A stretch of DNA of 64,000 bases from an uncultured Bacteroidales bacterium (GTDB lineage: Bacteria; Bacteroidota; Bacteroidia; Bacteroidales; Muribaculaceae). How positions within the stretch are numbered: position 1 is the stretch's first letter; each line of letters starts with the position of its first letter. Position numbers and translations under genes: made by a program. Location: contig CADAAI010000006.1 of assembly GCA_902785925.1 (NCBI GenBank), positions 1-64,000 on the forward strand. The letters are read 5' to 3'. This document shows positions 48,023 through 57,501 of the stretch, one piece after another. Below the pieces are notes generated by a model. That model was given only the letters and a program-made list of their open reading frames with translations. It ran no database searches and was not told where the DNA came from.

Positions 48023-48835
48023 ATGCTCAACTACTTGACATCATCAACAGGTAACTTCTTCCTCTTGGCTGGCCCTTGTGTTATTGAGGGAGAGGATATG
48101 GCGCTCACTATAGCCGAAAAAGTACTTGAGTCGGCTTCTAAGCTCAATATACCCTATGTCTTCAAAGGCAGTTATCGCAAAGCCAATCGTTCTCGCCTTG
48201 ACTCCTTCACGGGCATAGGCGATGAGAAAGCGCTGAAAATTCTGCGCAAGGTGGGCGATACGTTCAACATTCCTGTGGTGACCGACATTCACACTCCAGA
48301 TGAAGCCGAAGTGGCAGCCCAATATGTTGACGTTCTTCAAATACCGGCTTTCCTGTGCCGCCAGACCGATTTGCTTGTGGCTGCGGCGCGCACCGGCAAG
48401 ATGGTGAACATTAAGAAGGGACAGTTCCTTTCGGCCGAGTCTATGCGTTATGCTGTTACCAAGGTCAAGGAGTCGGGCAATAATCAGGTGACGATAACTG
48501 AGCGTGGCACAACTTTCGGTTATCAGGACTTGGTAGTTGACTACCGTGGCATTCCTGTCATGCGACAGTATGCCCCAGTAATAATGGACATCACTCATTC
48601 TTTGCAACAGCCCAATCAGGCTAGTGGCGTAACTGGAGGCCGCCCTGAACTCATCGAGACTGTTGCACGAGCTGCAATAGCTACAGGCGCCGATGGCATC
48701 TTCATTGAGACGCATCCCAATCCCGCTGTGGCCAAGAGTGATGGGGCCAACATGCTGCAGCTCGACTTGCTCGATGGTCTACTCTCTCGCCTCACAAAAC
48801 TGAAAATGGCAATCAATGAAATTGACAATAAATAA
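48023..48835 (+). CDS. kdsA: 3-deoxy-8-phosphooctulonate (KDO-8-P) synthase
   Basis: KdsA condenses PEP with arabinose-5-phosphate to make the KDO precursor of LPS inner core. The 270-aa protein has FFLLAGPCVIEGEDMAL, the substrate-binding FKGSYRKANRSRLDSFTGIG, DIHTPDEA, VLQIPAFLCRQTDLL and ITHSLQQPNQASG. It confirms a Gram-negative LPS-bearing cell. It follows rsmE closely. Confidence 0.97.
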   Translation: MLNYLTSSTGNFFLLAGPCVIEGEDMALTIAEKVLESASKLNIPYVFKGSYRKANRSRLDSFTGIGDEKALKILRKVGDTFNIPVVTDIHTPDEAEVAAQYVDVLQIPAFLCRQTDLLVAAARTGKMVNIKKGQFLSAESMRYAVTKVKESGNNQVTITERGTTFGYQDLVVDYRGIPVMRQYAPVIMDITHSLQQPNQASGVTGGRPELIETVARAAIATGADGIFIETHPNPAVAKSDGANMLQLDLLDGLLSRLTKLKMAINEIDNK

Positions 48836-48857
48836 CTAATAATAAATATTTTAAATT

Positions 48858-50459
48858 ATGAAATTGAGAAAATTCTTTGTCCTGGCTGTGCTGATGGCTA
48901 TGTTCACTTGCTTCAGTAGCAATGCTCAGGAAACCGACAAAATCACACAGGCGGTCATGAAGGTCTATAACGATTACATCGAGAAGAACCCCAATGACTA
49001 TAACACGCTGTTCATGAGGGCTAACCAGCTCTATTACAACCATGACTATGCAGGAGCTATGACCGATGTAAACCGCGTTATTGAGCTCGCACCTTCAAAG
49101 GAGACCGAGTTGCTCTTCGATGCCTATCTGCTGCGTGCAGCTCTCTACGAGATCAATGGCAATCTTTCGGCCGAAGGTGAGGATATCGATAAAGCTGCCG
49201 CTATCGACCCCACTAATCTTGCTTGGGTCGACATGAAGGGTAAGTGGGCCTATCGTACTGGCACCTATGACGTCGCTAAGAAGCAGTTTGAGTCTATCTT
49301 GCAGCAACAGCCACGCAACTACGACGCTATGTACAAACTTGGATGCGTAGCTGCCAAGGAAGGGGATAGCGAGGAGGCCATGAAGTGGGTCAACAATGCA
49401 GTATCGCTCTATCCAGCTGAGGCTCAGGTTTATCTTAACCGTGCATCGGTTCAGGAGATGATTGGCAAGTATCGCGATGCTTGTGACACCTATCTCATTG
49501 CAATGAGTGCCACCAACGACAATGGCGCATCGATCAACCGTCTCGTTGAACTCTCTAGTGACCATTACGAGGACGTGATGGCTTCGCTTCGCAGCGCTAC
49601 CGATGATAACCCCCGTGTGGGCATCTTCTACCGAGTTCGATCGGCTATTGCTCTCAACTACAAGCACTATGGACAGGCTCTGCGCGACCTTAAGGTTATC
49701 ACCGACAATGACCTCTTTGAATATTCAACCATCTACAATGATGAGGCTACATGTTTGTTCCAATTGGGTGACTACGACCAGGCCTATACCTATGCCAACA
49801 AGGCTATTGCCACCGATGCAACCAACCCTGATGGTTACATCCTGCGCAGCATGATAGAGCTGCGTCAAGGCAAAGGCGGAAACTTTGCGACTGCAGCCAA
49901 AACACTCGATCAAGCTCTCGTACTCAACGAGAACTATGTACCAGCATTGCTTGCCAAGGCCCGTCTGCTAATCGCTCAAAAGAAGTATAAAGATGCTCTT
50001 CCTGTGATTACCAAGGCTATTAACGCCGAGGAGACTAATGCCGAGGCTCTGCTACTGCGTGGATGGCTCAATAAGAACCACCTTAAGAACGCCGCTGCAG
50101 CAAAGGCCGACTTTGAGAAGATGCTTACTCTCAATGGCGATGCTCTTGAGTCGCTGCGTGGTTTCGCTCTCCATGAGCTGGGACGTGACAGTGAAGCTAC
50201 TGCATGGGCCGAGAAGATGATTGAGAACTATCCTGCCACTGGTGGCGAGACCTATTACTATGCCGCAGCTTTGCAGGGAGCTATGGGCAACAAGGCGCAG
50301 GGCATTAAGTACTTGGAGTCGTGCCTTGCTAATGGCTACGGAGGTCTTTACGACATTAAGTTCAACAATGATCCTTACGTAAACCTCGCTCCGTTGCGCA
50401 GTGAGCCTTCTTTCGATATCCTGCTCAGCAACTCGCAACTCAACTTCCAAGAGCGATGA
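48858..50459 (+). CDS. Exported tetratricopeptide-repeat protein
   Basis: 533 aa with a signal peptide (MKLRKFFVLAVLMAMFTCFS, cleavage near SSNAQ). The rest is a solenoid of about 12 TPR units (for example NDYNTLFMRANQLYYNHDYA, NYDAMYKLGCVAAKEGDSEE, TYANKAIATDATNPDGYILR). It should act as a periplasmic or outer-membrane protein-protein scaffold. No catalytic domain is present. It follows kdsA by 22 bases and is ended by a hairpin at 50471. Confidence 0.85.
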   Translation: MKLRKFFVLAVLMAMFTCFSSNAQETDKITQAVMKVYNDYIEKNPNDYNTLFMRANQLYYNHDYAGAMTDVNRVIELAPSKETELLFDAYLLRAALYEINGNLSAEGEDIDKAAAIDPTNLAWVDMKGKWAYRTGTYDVAKKQFESILQQQPRNYDAMYKLGCVAAKEGDSEEAMKWVNNAVSLYPAEAQVYLNRASVQEMIGKYRDACDTYLIAMSATNDNGASINRLVELSSDHYEDVMASLRSATDDNPRVGIFYRVRSAIALNYKHYGQALRDLKVITDNDLFEYSTIYNDEATCLFQLGDYDQAYTYANKAIATDATNPDGYILRSMIELRQGKGGNFATAAKTLDQALVLNENYVPALLAKARLLIAQKKYKDALPVITKAINAEETNAEALLLRGWLNKNHLKNAAAAKADFEKMLTLNGDALESLRGFALHELGRDSEATAWAEKMIENYPATGGETYYYAAALQGAMGNKAQGIKYLESCLANGYGGLYDIKFNNDPYVNLAPLRSEPSFDILLSNSQLNFQER

Positions 50460-50470
50460 CAATATTCCCT

Positions 50471-50502
50471 AAATCCCCCATCTGCCATCAGGTGGGGGAT
50501 TT
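50471..50502 (+). terminator. Terminator after the TPR gene
   Basis: AAATCCCCCA (50471-50480) pairs perfectly with TGGGGGATTT (50493-50502); the tail is AT-rich rather than a pure T-run. Confidence 0.75.
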
Positions 50503-50537
50503 ATACTTAAAACGTACCATTTAAAACTACTTACACA

Positions 50538-51887
50538 TTGTCCACCCTCTTAATCTTCATATTAGCAATCTTATTGATGGTTCTAGCCATCGCAAGGTGG
50601 AAGATTCATCCATTCCTCGCCATTATAGCTACGGCACTTGTGCTTGCGGTGGTGCTCGGTGTGCCATTGAAGACCATCCCCGATGTTATTGGCCGTGGTT
50701 TTTCAAGTATCTTCACTGGCATCGGACTGGTAATAATCTTTGGCACAATCATCGGCACTGTGCTTGAGAAGACTGGTGCCGCGGTAGCCATGGCGCGTGG
50801 TGTCGAGAGGGTAGTGGGGCGCAGGTTTCCACGTTTGGCAATGATGTTAATTGGCTGGATTGTGTCGATTCCTGTGTTTTGCGACAGCGGCTTTGTGCTC
50901 GTGAGTCCCATTGGTAAATCGCTCGCACGGCGCACCGCTCAGCCCCAAGCAAGCTTAATGCTTGCACTTGGTGCAGGCCTATTTGCCTCGCACGTATTCA
51001 TACCACCCACTCCTGGTCCCGTAGCTGCCGCAGGGATGATGGGCCTTGACGACAACTTGCTAATGGTTATTGCCGTGGGTGTGGTCATCTCGCTGATTTC
51101 TCTAATTCCCGTCTATTTCTTTGCTGGCAAGATTGGAAAGAGGATAACAACCGCTGGTGTTGACATTGACGAGGGACAAAACATTGAAGAAACCAAAAAT
51201 GCACCATCGGCTTTCATCTCGTTTCTGCCCATCATCGTGCCGGTACTGCTAATGGCTATGGGCAGCTTGGTGTCGCTTGTGGTTATGCCCGAATGGCTTG
51301 CTGCAATCTTAACCTTCCTGGGCAAACCTGTTATCGCTATAATGGTAGCATTTTTGTGCTGCTTGCCGCTTCTCGCCAAACGTAGAATGCTTAAGGAATC
51401 TTACGGTATTATCAACGACTCGCTAATGACTGCTGGCCCCATTATCTTCATCACTGCTGCTGGTAGCGTGCTTGGTAGTGTGATAGTTGAAAGCGGGTTT
51501 GTCGAGATCTTGAAGCAATACACTGGCACCCTCTCGGCGCTGGGAGTCATCTTCCCCTTCTTGATTGCGGCCATCCTTAAGTCAGCGCAGGGCTCGTCAA
51601 CAGTGGCGATTACAACCACGGCTAGTCTAATGGGAATGTTTGGCGATGCGGGCTCCATGATGCACGCCTTGGGCTTTACTACGCCACTTGCTGCCACCCT
51701 CGTCGTGATGGCGATAGGTGCCGGCGCAATGACCGTATCGCACGCTAACGACAGCTACTTTTGGGTAGTCACTGGCTTTGGCGGAATTCGCACCACCGAC
51801 GGCTACCGCTCCTTCACCCTCATGACCCTTATTATGGGCATCACATCCATCGCCACAATCGCCCTCGCAGCCCTTATCCTCATTTAA
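50538..51887 (+). CDS. GntP-family gluconate/organic-acid permease
   Basis: A 449-aa inner-membrane transporter with about 12-14 helices. GntP/DsdX signatures include ARWKIHPFLAIIATAL, SIPVFCDSGFVLVSPIGKSL, GLFASHVFIPPTPGPVAAAG, and AQGSSTVAITTTASLMG near the C-terminus. It would import gluconate or a related sugar acid by H+ symport. The frame starts at a TTG (50538); the first ATG is 13 codons later (50577) and would remove part of helix 1, so TTG is preferred. No metabolic genes for the substrate lie beside it. Confidence 0.88.
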   Translation: MSTLLIFILAILLMVLAIARWKIHPFLAIIATALVLAVVLGVPLKTIPDVIGRGFSSIFTGIGLVIIFGTIIGTVLEKTGAAVAMARGVERVVGRRFPRLAMMLIGWIVSIPVFCDSGFVLVSPIGKSLARRTAQPQASLMLALGAGLFASHVFIPPTPGPVAAAGMMGLDDNLLMVIAVGVVISLISLIPVYFFAGKIGKRITTAGVDIDEGQNIEETKNAPSAFISFLPIIVPVLLMAMGSLVSLVVMPEWLAAILTFLGKPVIAIMVAFLCCLPLLAKRRMLKESYGIINDSLMTAGPIIFITAAGSVLGSVIVESGFVEILKQYTGTLSALGVIFPFLIAAILKSAQGSSTVAITTTASLMGMFGDAGSMMHALGFTTPLAATLVVMAIGAGAMTVSHANDSYFWVVTGFGGIRTTDGYRSFTLMTLIMGITSIATIALAALILI

Positions 51888-52111
51888 TAATTAATTTAAA
51901 CTTGCAATTTGGATGCAGCTTAAAAATCTGCAATTGTGAATTGTGGATTATGAAAAGTTGTGTCAATTGTCCTTAATTACCAAAAGCCGAATGACTAAGC
52001 AAACAGCTTTTAATGAATGTATTATAATGGAGAGTGATTGCCTAAAAAATTAATTGTTGTCTTGTTGAAAAAATCTTTGCCAAAAATAGTGATAAATTGT
52101 AAGATGTTTTG
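51888..52111. other. AT-rich spacer between gntP-type permease and the kor operon
   Basis: About 260 bases of AT-rich DNA with degenerate GCAATT/GAATTGTG repeats; it carries the kor promoter at its end. I see no gene. Confidence 0.5.
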
Positions 52112-52119
52112 TATCTTTG
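52112..52119 (+). promoter_or_regulatory. -7 element of the kor operon
   Basis: TATCTTTG at 52112-52119, about 30 bases before the first ATG. The -33 match is poor. Confidence 0.55.
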
Positions 52120-52149
52120 CGAGACTTAACTAAAACACTTTAAAATATT

Positions 52150-52380
52150 ATGGCAAAAATTCATGGAGCAGTAACGGTCAACACCGAGCGCTGCAAAGGC
52201 TGCAACCTGTGCGTTGTGGCCTGTCCCAGCAACGTGCTTGACCTAAAGAAAAATGAAGTAAACAACCGAGGTTACCACTATGCCTATATGGCAGAGCCTG
52301 AAAAGTGCATTGGATGCTCGAGCTGCGCGCTCGTGTGCCCCGACGCTTGCATTGAGGTATATCGCGTTGTAGAGAAGTAA
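52150..52380 (+). CDS. korD: Ferredoxin-like (delta) subunit of 2-oxoacid:ferredoxin oxidoreductase
   Basis: A 76-aa protein with two 4Fe-4S motifs (CKGCNLCVVACP and CIGCSSCALVCPDAC). It feeds electrons from the TPP subunit to ferredoxin. It is the first gene of a four-gene operon in the order delta-alpha-beta-gamma. Confidence 0.88.
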   Translation: MAKIHGAVTVNTERCKGCNLCVVACPSNVLDLKKNEVNNRGYHYAYMAEPEKCIGCSSCALVCPDACIEVYRVVEK

Positions 52381-52419
52381 ACAAGTAATCAATCTTTAAA
52401 AAACAAAACCGTAGAAACG

Positions 52420-53511
52420 ATGAACGATAAAGTAACATTAATGAAGGGTAATGAGGCTCTCGCTGTCGCTGCTATTCGCTATGGTGCCGACGGCTATTTT
52501 GGTTATCCTATTACCCCGCAGTCGGAGGTTCTCGAGAAACTTGAAGAAGAAATGCCTTGGGAGACTACTGGTATGGTAGTTCTGCAAGCCGAGAGTGAAG
52601 TGGCTGCTATCAACATGGTGTATGCTGGCGCTTCGTGCGGCAAGACAGTGCTCACTTCAACCTCTAGTCCAGGCTTCAGCTTGATGCAAGAAGGTATGAG
52701 TTACATGGCAGCTAGCGAGGTTCCCGCATTGGTGATTAACGTAATGCGTGGTGGCCCTGGTCTGGGTACTATCCACCCATCACAGGCCGACTACTTCCAG
52801 GCTGTTAAGGGTGGTGGTCATGGCGACTACCGCTTGATTACTCTCGCTCCTGCTTCGGTTCAGGAGATGGTTGACTTCGTGGCTCTTGGCTGGGACTTGG
52901 CTTTCAAGTATCGCGCAGTATCTATGATTCTCGCCGATGGCGTTATCGGCCAGATGATGGAGAAAGTGGTGCTCCCCGAGCAGCGTCCACGTCACACTGA
53001 GGAATGGATTCGTGAGAACTGCCCATGGGCTGTTAACGGCCGCAAGGGTATGCGACCCAAGAACATCATCACTTCGCTCGAGCTTGACGACGACAAGATG
53101 GAGGAGAACAACCACCGTTTCCAGGCTACTTACCGCGAGATTGAGAAGAACGAGCAACGCTGCGAGTTGATCAACACCGACGATTGCGATTACCTCATCG
53201 TTGCTTTTGGTAGTATGGCACGCATTAGCCAGAAGGCTATGGAGCTCGCTGCCGAGGAAGGCATCAAGGTCGGCATCGCTCGACCCATCACTCTCTGGCC
53301 TTTCCCAGTTGACGCTATCCGCAAAGCTGCTCAGGGCGTTAAGGGCATCCTTAGTGTGGAGCTTAGCGCTGGTCAAATGATCGAGGACATCAAGCTCGCT
53401 ACCGAGTGCAACTACCCAGTTGACCTCTTCTGCCGCCTGGGTGGCAACGTTCCCGCTCCCGACGAGATTCTCAACGCACTCAAAGAGAAACTGGTTAACA
53501 AATTAGGATAA
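52420..53511 (+). CDS. korA: 2-oxoacid:ferredoxin oxidoreductase alpha subunit (KorA/VorB type)
   Basis: A 363-aa pyruvate-flavodoxin-oxidoreductase-like Pyr domain protein: MKGNEALAVAAIRYGADGYF, GYPITPQSEVLEKL, TSTSSPGFSLMQEGMSYMA and MRGGPGLGTIHPSQADYFQA. With the beta and gamma subunits it oxidatively decarboxylates a 2-oxoacid (2-oxoglutarate or branched-chain) to the acyl-CoA, reducing ferredoxin. The substrate cannot be fixed from sequence; annotation varies between kor and vor. Confidence 0.9.
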   Translation: MNDKVTLMKGNEALAVAAIRYGADGYFGYPITPQSEVLEKLEEEMPWETTGMVVLQAESEVAAINMVYAGASCGKTVLTSTSSPGFSLMQEGMSYMAASEVPALVINVMRGGPGLGTIHPSQADYFQAVKGGGHGDYRLITLAPASVQEMVDFVALGWDLAFKYRAVSMILADGVIGQMMEKVVLPEQRPRHTEEWIRENCPWAVNGRKGMRPKNIITSLELDDDKMEENNHRFQATYREIEKNEQRCELINTDDCDYLIVAFGSMARISQKAMELAAEEGIKVGIARPITLWPFPVDAIRKAAQGVKGILSVELSAGQMIEDIKLATECNYPVDLFCRLGGNVPAPDEILNALKEKLVNKLG

Positions 53512-53540
53512 TCAACTTTTTTAATCATTACAAGACCATT

Positions 53541-54305
53541 ATGGAACTTAACGATATAATCCGCCCCGAAAATAGGGTTTATAAGAAACCGAGCCTTCTC
53601 AACGATGCACACATGCACTACTGCCCTGGCTGTAGCCACGGTGTTGTGCACAAACTCGTTGCCGAGGTTATCGAAGAAATGGGACTGCAAGAAAAGGCTA
53701 TCGGCGTTTCTCCTGTAGGTTGCGCCGTATTTGCCTACAACTACATCGACATCGACTGGCTTGAGGCTGCTCACGGACGTGCTCCAGCTATGGCTACCGC
53801 TACCAAGCGATTGATGCCCGACAAACTTGTCTTCACCTATCAGGGCGACGGTGACCTTTCGGCAATTGGTACAGCCGAGACTATACATGCTGCCAACCGC
53901 GGTGAGAACATCGTCATCATCTTCATCAACAATGCTATTTATGGTATGACTGGTGGACAGATGGCTCCTACCACTCTTCTCGGTCAGAAGACCGCTACTT
54001 GCCCCTACGGACGCCGTGCCGACCTTAACGGCTATCCTCTGGCTATCAGCAACCTGCTGGCTCAGCTCGACGGTACTTGCTATGTTACCCGTCAAACTGT
54101 TTACAGCCCAGCTGCAGTGCGCAAGACTAAAGCCGCTCTCAAGAAAGCCTTCCAGAACAGTATGGACGGCAAGGGATGCTCGGTTGTTGAAGTTGTCAGC
54201 ACCTGCAACACTGGTTGGAAACTCACTCCAGTGAAAGCCAACGAGTGGCTACAAGAGAACATGTTTGCTAAGTACCCATTGGGTGATTTAAAAAATAATG
54301 AATAA
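53541..54305 (+). CDS. korB: 2-oxoacid:ferredoxin oxidoreductase beta subunit (TPP-binding)
   Basis: 254 aa. The TPP/Mg site is visible as GDGDLSAIGTAETIHAANRG followed by FINNAIYGMTGGQMAPTT, and the N-terminal YCPGCSHGVVHKL carries cysteines for the cluster. It is the catalytic decarboxylating subunit. Two bases separate its stop from the gamma subunit, indicating translational coupling. Confidence 0.92.
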   Translation: MELNDIIRPENRVYKKPSLLNDAHMHYCPGCSHGVVHKLVAEVIEEMGLQEKAIGVSPVGCAVFAYNYIDIDWLEAAHGRAPAMATATKRLMPDKLVFTYQGDGDLSAIGTAETIHAANRGENIVIIFINNAIYGMTGGQMAPTTLLGQKTATCPYGRRADLNGYPLAISNLLAQLDGTCYVTRQTVYSPAAVRKTKAALKKAFQNSMDGKGCSVVEVVSTCNTGWKLTPVKANEWLQENMFAKYPLGDLKNNE

Positions 54306-54307
54306 TC

Positions 54308-54847
54308 ATGAAAGAAGAAATAGTAATAGCAGGCTTTGGAGGACAGGGTGTCCTCTCAATGGGTAAGATTCTGGCTTACTCTGGATTGATGGAAGACAAG
54401 GAAGTGACTTGGATGCCATCTTACGGTCCCGAACAGCGTGGTGGTACTGCCAACGTTACCGTAATCGTTAGCGACGAGCGCATCAGCTCACCTATCCTCA
54501 ACATGTATGACACTGCAGTTGTTCTTAACCAGCAGAGTCTTGACAAGTTTGAGAAAATGGTGAAGCCCGGTGGCGTGCTCATCTACGACAGCTATGGCAT
54601 CAACACTCCTCCAACTCGTACCGATATCAAGATCTATCGCATCGAGGCTACCGAGGCTACCATCGAGATTAATAACAGCAAGGCTTTCAACATGATCGTC
54701 CTTGGTGCTTACCTCAAGGTTAAGCCCGTAGTTACCATTGAGAATGTGCTTAAGGGCCTCAAGAAGACTCTTCCCGAGCGCCACTGGCACCTCATCCCAA
54801 TGAATGAGGAAGCCCTTAAGAAAGGTGCTACCCTCATCAAGGAGTAA
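54308..54847 (+). CDS. korC: 2-oxoacid:ferredoxin oxidoreductase gamma subunit
   Basis: A 179-aa subunit with the POR_gamma fold: EIVIAGFGGQGVLSMGKILA, then TWMPSYGPEQRGGTANVTVI and FNMIVLGAYLKV. It binds CoA or links the subunits. Last gene of the operon; a strong hairpin follows. Confidence 0.92.
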   Translation: MKEEIVIAGFGGQGVLSMGKILAYSGLMEDKEVTWMPSYGPEQRGGTANVTVIVSDERISSPILNMYDTAVVLNQQSLDKFEKMVKPGGVLIYDSYGINTPPTRTDIKIYRIEATEATIEINNSKAFNMIVLGAYLKVKPVVTIENVLKGLKKTLPERHWHLIPMNEEALKKGATLIKE

Positions 54848-54894
54848 TCGAGCAATGTAGAGGCGAGACGTGTCTCGTCATTTACCAATAAACA

Positions 54895-54930
54895 ACGAAA
54901 CGCATCCTAATGGGGTGCGTTTCGTGTTAT
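54895..54930. terminator. Terminator of the kor operon and the convergent GH31 gene
   Basis: ACGAAACGCA (54895-54904) pairs perfectly with TGCGTTTCGT (54916-54925), with an AT-rich tail. A small palindrome GAGACGTGTCTC (54865-54876) lies just before. Confidence 0.75.
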
Positions 54931-54957
54931 TATGTTTATACTTTATTTGTTTATACT

Positions 54958-57333
54958 TTATTTAATAATCTCCACAGTTGTGGTTGTATTAATGTCGTTT
55001 ATGGTGATGGGGATTCTGAGCACTGGTATTGTGGGGTCGTAGTTTAGTTTAACCTTCTTGCCGTTGACCTTAACTTGTGATGGTTTTACTTCCAATCCAG
55101 GAACCATTAGGCGATACTCCTTCTTAGCAGGTGTACCTGCACCTTCACCGCTGATTGTGATAGCCCACTTGTCGGCACTAGGTGCAGCTGCAAAGTGAAT
55201 CAGGCGGTGCTTTCCCGTCTCAAGGGTGCCTGTCGATTGCAGGTCATCGTCAAAGAGGGTGTATTCCGAAGGCTCATCACTCGTGTAGTACATTATGTCG
55301 AGTTTCGAAGGATTGTAGTCGCCCACGTTGTCCATCTTGTAGCTGGCCTGTGGTATGAATGCTCCTGCGCGGGCAAAGAGTGGCAGAACCTCGATGGGTG
55401 CGTCATAATTTATGGTTGTGTGAGCATTGTATCGATTGCTAGGGATATTGATGTCTACCCATGTGCCATCGGGAAATGTTATATTTCGGCTTGTGGCCCC
55501 CTGTGTCATCACAGGAGCAACCATCACGTCATGGCCCCACAAGTACTGGTCGCTCACATTGTCAAAGCGTTTGATTTTGTTGTCTCTCTCATAGAAGCCT
55601 AGTGGACGAACGAGAGGCAGACCCTGACTGGCGTTCTCGTAGGCGAGGGTGTAGTTGTAAGGCAGCCAGCGGTAACGCTCGCAGATGATGCGACGTGGAA
55701 GGTCGCCATATTCTGTGTAGTGATAAGGCTCGGCTAGGTCTTGTGAATGGGTGCGCAGCACAGGCGAGAAGAGGCCCAATTCTAGCCAACGGATGTATAG
55801 CTCGCCGTCGCGCTTCTTGTTCTCGTCAAGGGCAAAGCCGCCCACGTCGTGTGACATGTAGCCTAGTCCACTCAGACCTGAGTTGAGCATAATGGTTACC
55901 TGCGGTTGGAAACCTCCCCATGAGCGCGACACGTCGGTCGACCAGGGAAATACCGAGTAGCGTTGCAAACCTGCTGTGCCGGCACGCATCATAATCATGG
56001 GTCGGCGGTCGGGGTACTCCTCCTTGAAGAGGTCGTAGATGATGCGGCTCCACTCGTTGCCGTAGAAGTTGTGATACTGCTCGGCAGTGAGGCCGTTATA
56101 GTGGCAAATCGCTTCGGGATGAACCTCGGGTTCGCCCAGGTCGCCCCACCAGCCAGTCACGCCCTCATCGGTAAGCGAGCGGTAGCGGTTACGCAACCAT
56201 TGTCGAGTGTTGGGATTCGATACGTCAAACATGCCACCCTGGCCTACCCATATTGTGACGGTCTGTGTGGTATCGGTGCCGCCGGTCTTGCAGAACATGC
56301 CTTTCGGGTCAAGTTCGTTGTAGTTGTTGATGGCGCGACCATTAGTGAGCACATATGGTTGTGAGATTGTCACCACGTTGATGCCTTTCTCCTTGAAGTT
56401 CTTGAGCATTCCGCGATGGTCGGGCCACTGGTCCTTGTCCCACTCCAGGCGACCCATATCTTGCTCTTTGCCGTACCAGTATAAGTCGAAAACCATGCCG
56501 TCAAGGGGATATCCGTTGCGCTTGAGCGTGTCGACAACGCCCTCACTCTCACGCTGGTTGTGGTAGCCATATTTTGAGGTGATGTAGCCAAGCGTCCACA
56601 GTGGTGGTAGCTCTTGGCGTCCCACGAGCCAAGTAAAGTTCTTGACTACGTTTTCTACCTTGCCATTACCGTTGATGATATAGTAGGAGATGGGTTGTGG
56701 AGATGTGCTCTTATACTCGATAAAGGTCTCACCTACATAAAGAGAAGACTTGCAGAAGTCATCGAAGAAGATTCCGTAGCCTTTAGAAGATATAACAAAA
56801 GGCATTGTGATGCCCATCTGCTTGATGCGCTTCTCGCCGCTAACATAGCCGTAGTTCTGCTTGTTATAGTTAATGAGCGTGTCGCCTAAAAGATTGAAAG
56901 AATAGCCGCGCTCGCCAGCACCATAGAACGATTCCCTTCCTGAGTGCAAAAGGCGCACAGTGCCGCCGTCATGATTGCATTGATCCATTGCGTAGAGTGT
57001 GTTTTTGTGGCTTACAATCACTGCGTTGAGGCTTTTGTCGGCTATAACTCGCAAACCACTATTGGTGACCAATTCATCAAAACTATTACCCTTATTAACT
57101 GTGATATTGGCACAGCAAGATTGTTCTCTAGCAAGTGATGGAAGTGGTTTGCCTTTCCAGCTTGAGGGGACAACATCCACTCTCACAATGTCGTTGTTTA
57201 TTGTGGTGACTTTGATTATTTGATCTCGTTCAGAGTCATAGAAATCAAAACCATCCATGGGCTTCGCCCCAGCCGTTGTCGTAATGGCAATTATTGCAAA
57301 TGCAAATAGTGTGATAATTCTACGAACTTTCAT
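54958..57333 (-). CDS. Exported GH31 glycosidase (alpha-glucosidase/xylosidase type)
   Basis: 791 aa with signal peptide (1-23). An N-terminal beta-sandwich (about 30-235) precedes the GH31 barrel. The nucleophile is Asp398 in GWWGDLGEPE and the likely acid/base is Asp467 in PWSTDVSRSW. The C-terminal DUF5110-like beta domains include YYTSDEPSEYTLFDDD. Such periplasmic GH31 enzymes remove alpha-linked glucose or xylose from oligosaccharides; the linkage cannot be told. Own promoter at 57373-57403; convergent with the kor operon. Confidence 0.93.
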   Translation of the reverse strand: MKVRRIITLFAFAIIAITTTAGAKPMDGFDFYDSERDQIIKVTTINNDIVRVDVVPSSWKGKPLPSLAREQSCCANITVNKGNSFDELVTNSGLRVIADKSLNAVIVSHKNTLYAMDQCNHDGGTVRLLHSGRESFYGAGERGYSFNLLGDTLINYNKQNYGYVSGEKRIKQMGITMPFVISSKGYGIFFDDFCKSSLYVGETFIEYKSTSPQPISYYIINGNGKVENVVKNFTWLVGRQELPPLWTLGYITSKYGYHNQRESEGVVDTLKRNGYPLDGMVFDLYWYGKEQDMGRLEWDKDQWPDHRGMLKNFKEKGINVVTISQPYVLTNGRAINNYNELDPKGMFCKTGGTDTTQTVTIWVGQGGMFDVSNPNTRQWLRNRYRSLTDEGVTGWWGDLGEPEVHPEAICHYNGLTAEQYHNFYGNEWSRIIYDLFKEEYPDRRPMIMMRAGTAGLQRYSVFPWSTDVSRSWGGFQPQVTIMLNSGLSGLGYMSHDVGGFALDENKKRDGELYIRWLELGLFSPVLRTHSQDLAEPYHYTEYGDLPRRIICERYRWLPYNYTLAYENASQGLPLVRPLGFYERDNKIKRFDNVSDQYLWGHDVMVAPVMTQGATSRNITFPDGTWVDINIPSNRYNAHTTINYDAPIEVLPLFARAGAFIPQASYKMDNVGDYNPSKLDIMYYTSDEPSEYTLFDDDLQSTGTLETGKHRLIHFAAAPSADKWAITISGEGAGTPAKKEYRLMVPGLEVKPSQVKVNGKKVKLNYDPTIPVLRIPITINDINTTTTVEIIK

Positions 57334-57372
57334 CTTTATTGATAATTATGGTTGATATCGAGTGTTAATGTG

Positions 57373-57403
57373 CAAAGTTATACAAATTTCTCATTATTTT
57401 CAA
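57373..57403 (-). promoter_or_regulatory. Promoter of the GH31 gene
   Basis: Minus strand: TTG (57403-57401), exactly 20-base spacer, TAACTTTG (57380-57373). Confidence 0.8.
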
Positions 57404-57465
57404 TGATATTTCGTGCTTTTGTTATTAATTTGTTTCACATTTATAGGAATTATTTATTTTTTTTG

Positions 57466-57473
57466 TATATTTG
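57466..57473 (+). promoter_or_regulatory. -7 element of the 101-aa orphan gene
   Basis: TATATTTG at 57466-57473, 28 bases before the ATG at 57502; weak -33. It rules out the longer frame that begins at 57352. Confidence 0.6.
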
Positions 57474-57501
57474 CAACCATGAAACTCTAAACAGTGGTAT
57501 T

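Noticed and set aside
54862..54880. GAGACGTGTCTC palindrome as an operator
   Set aside because: It lies after the last gene of an operon, just before the terminator, with no promoter nearby.
57352..57501. N-terminal extension of the 101-aa orphan
   Set aside because: It overlaps promoter elements for both neighbours and reads as AT-rich nonsense.
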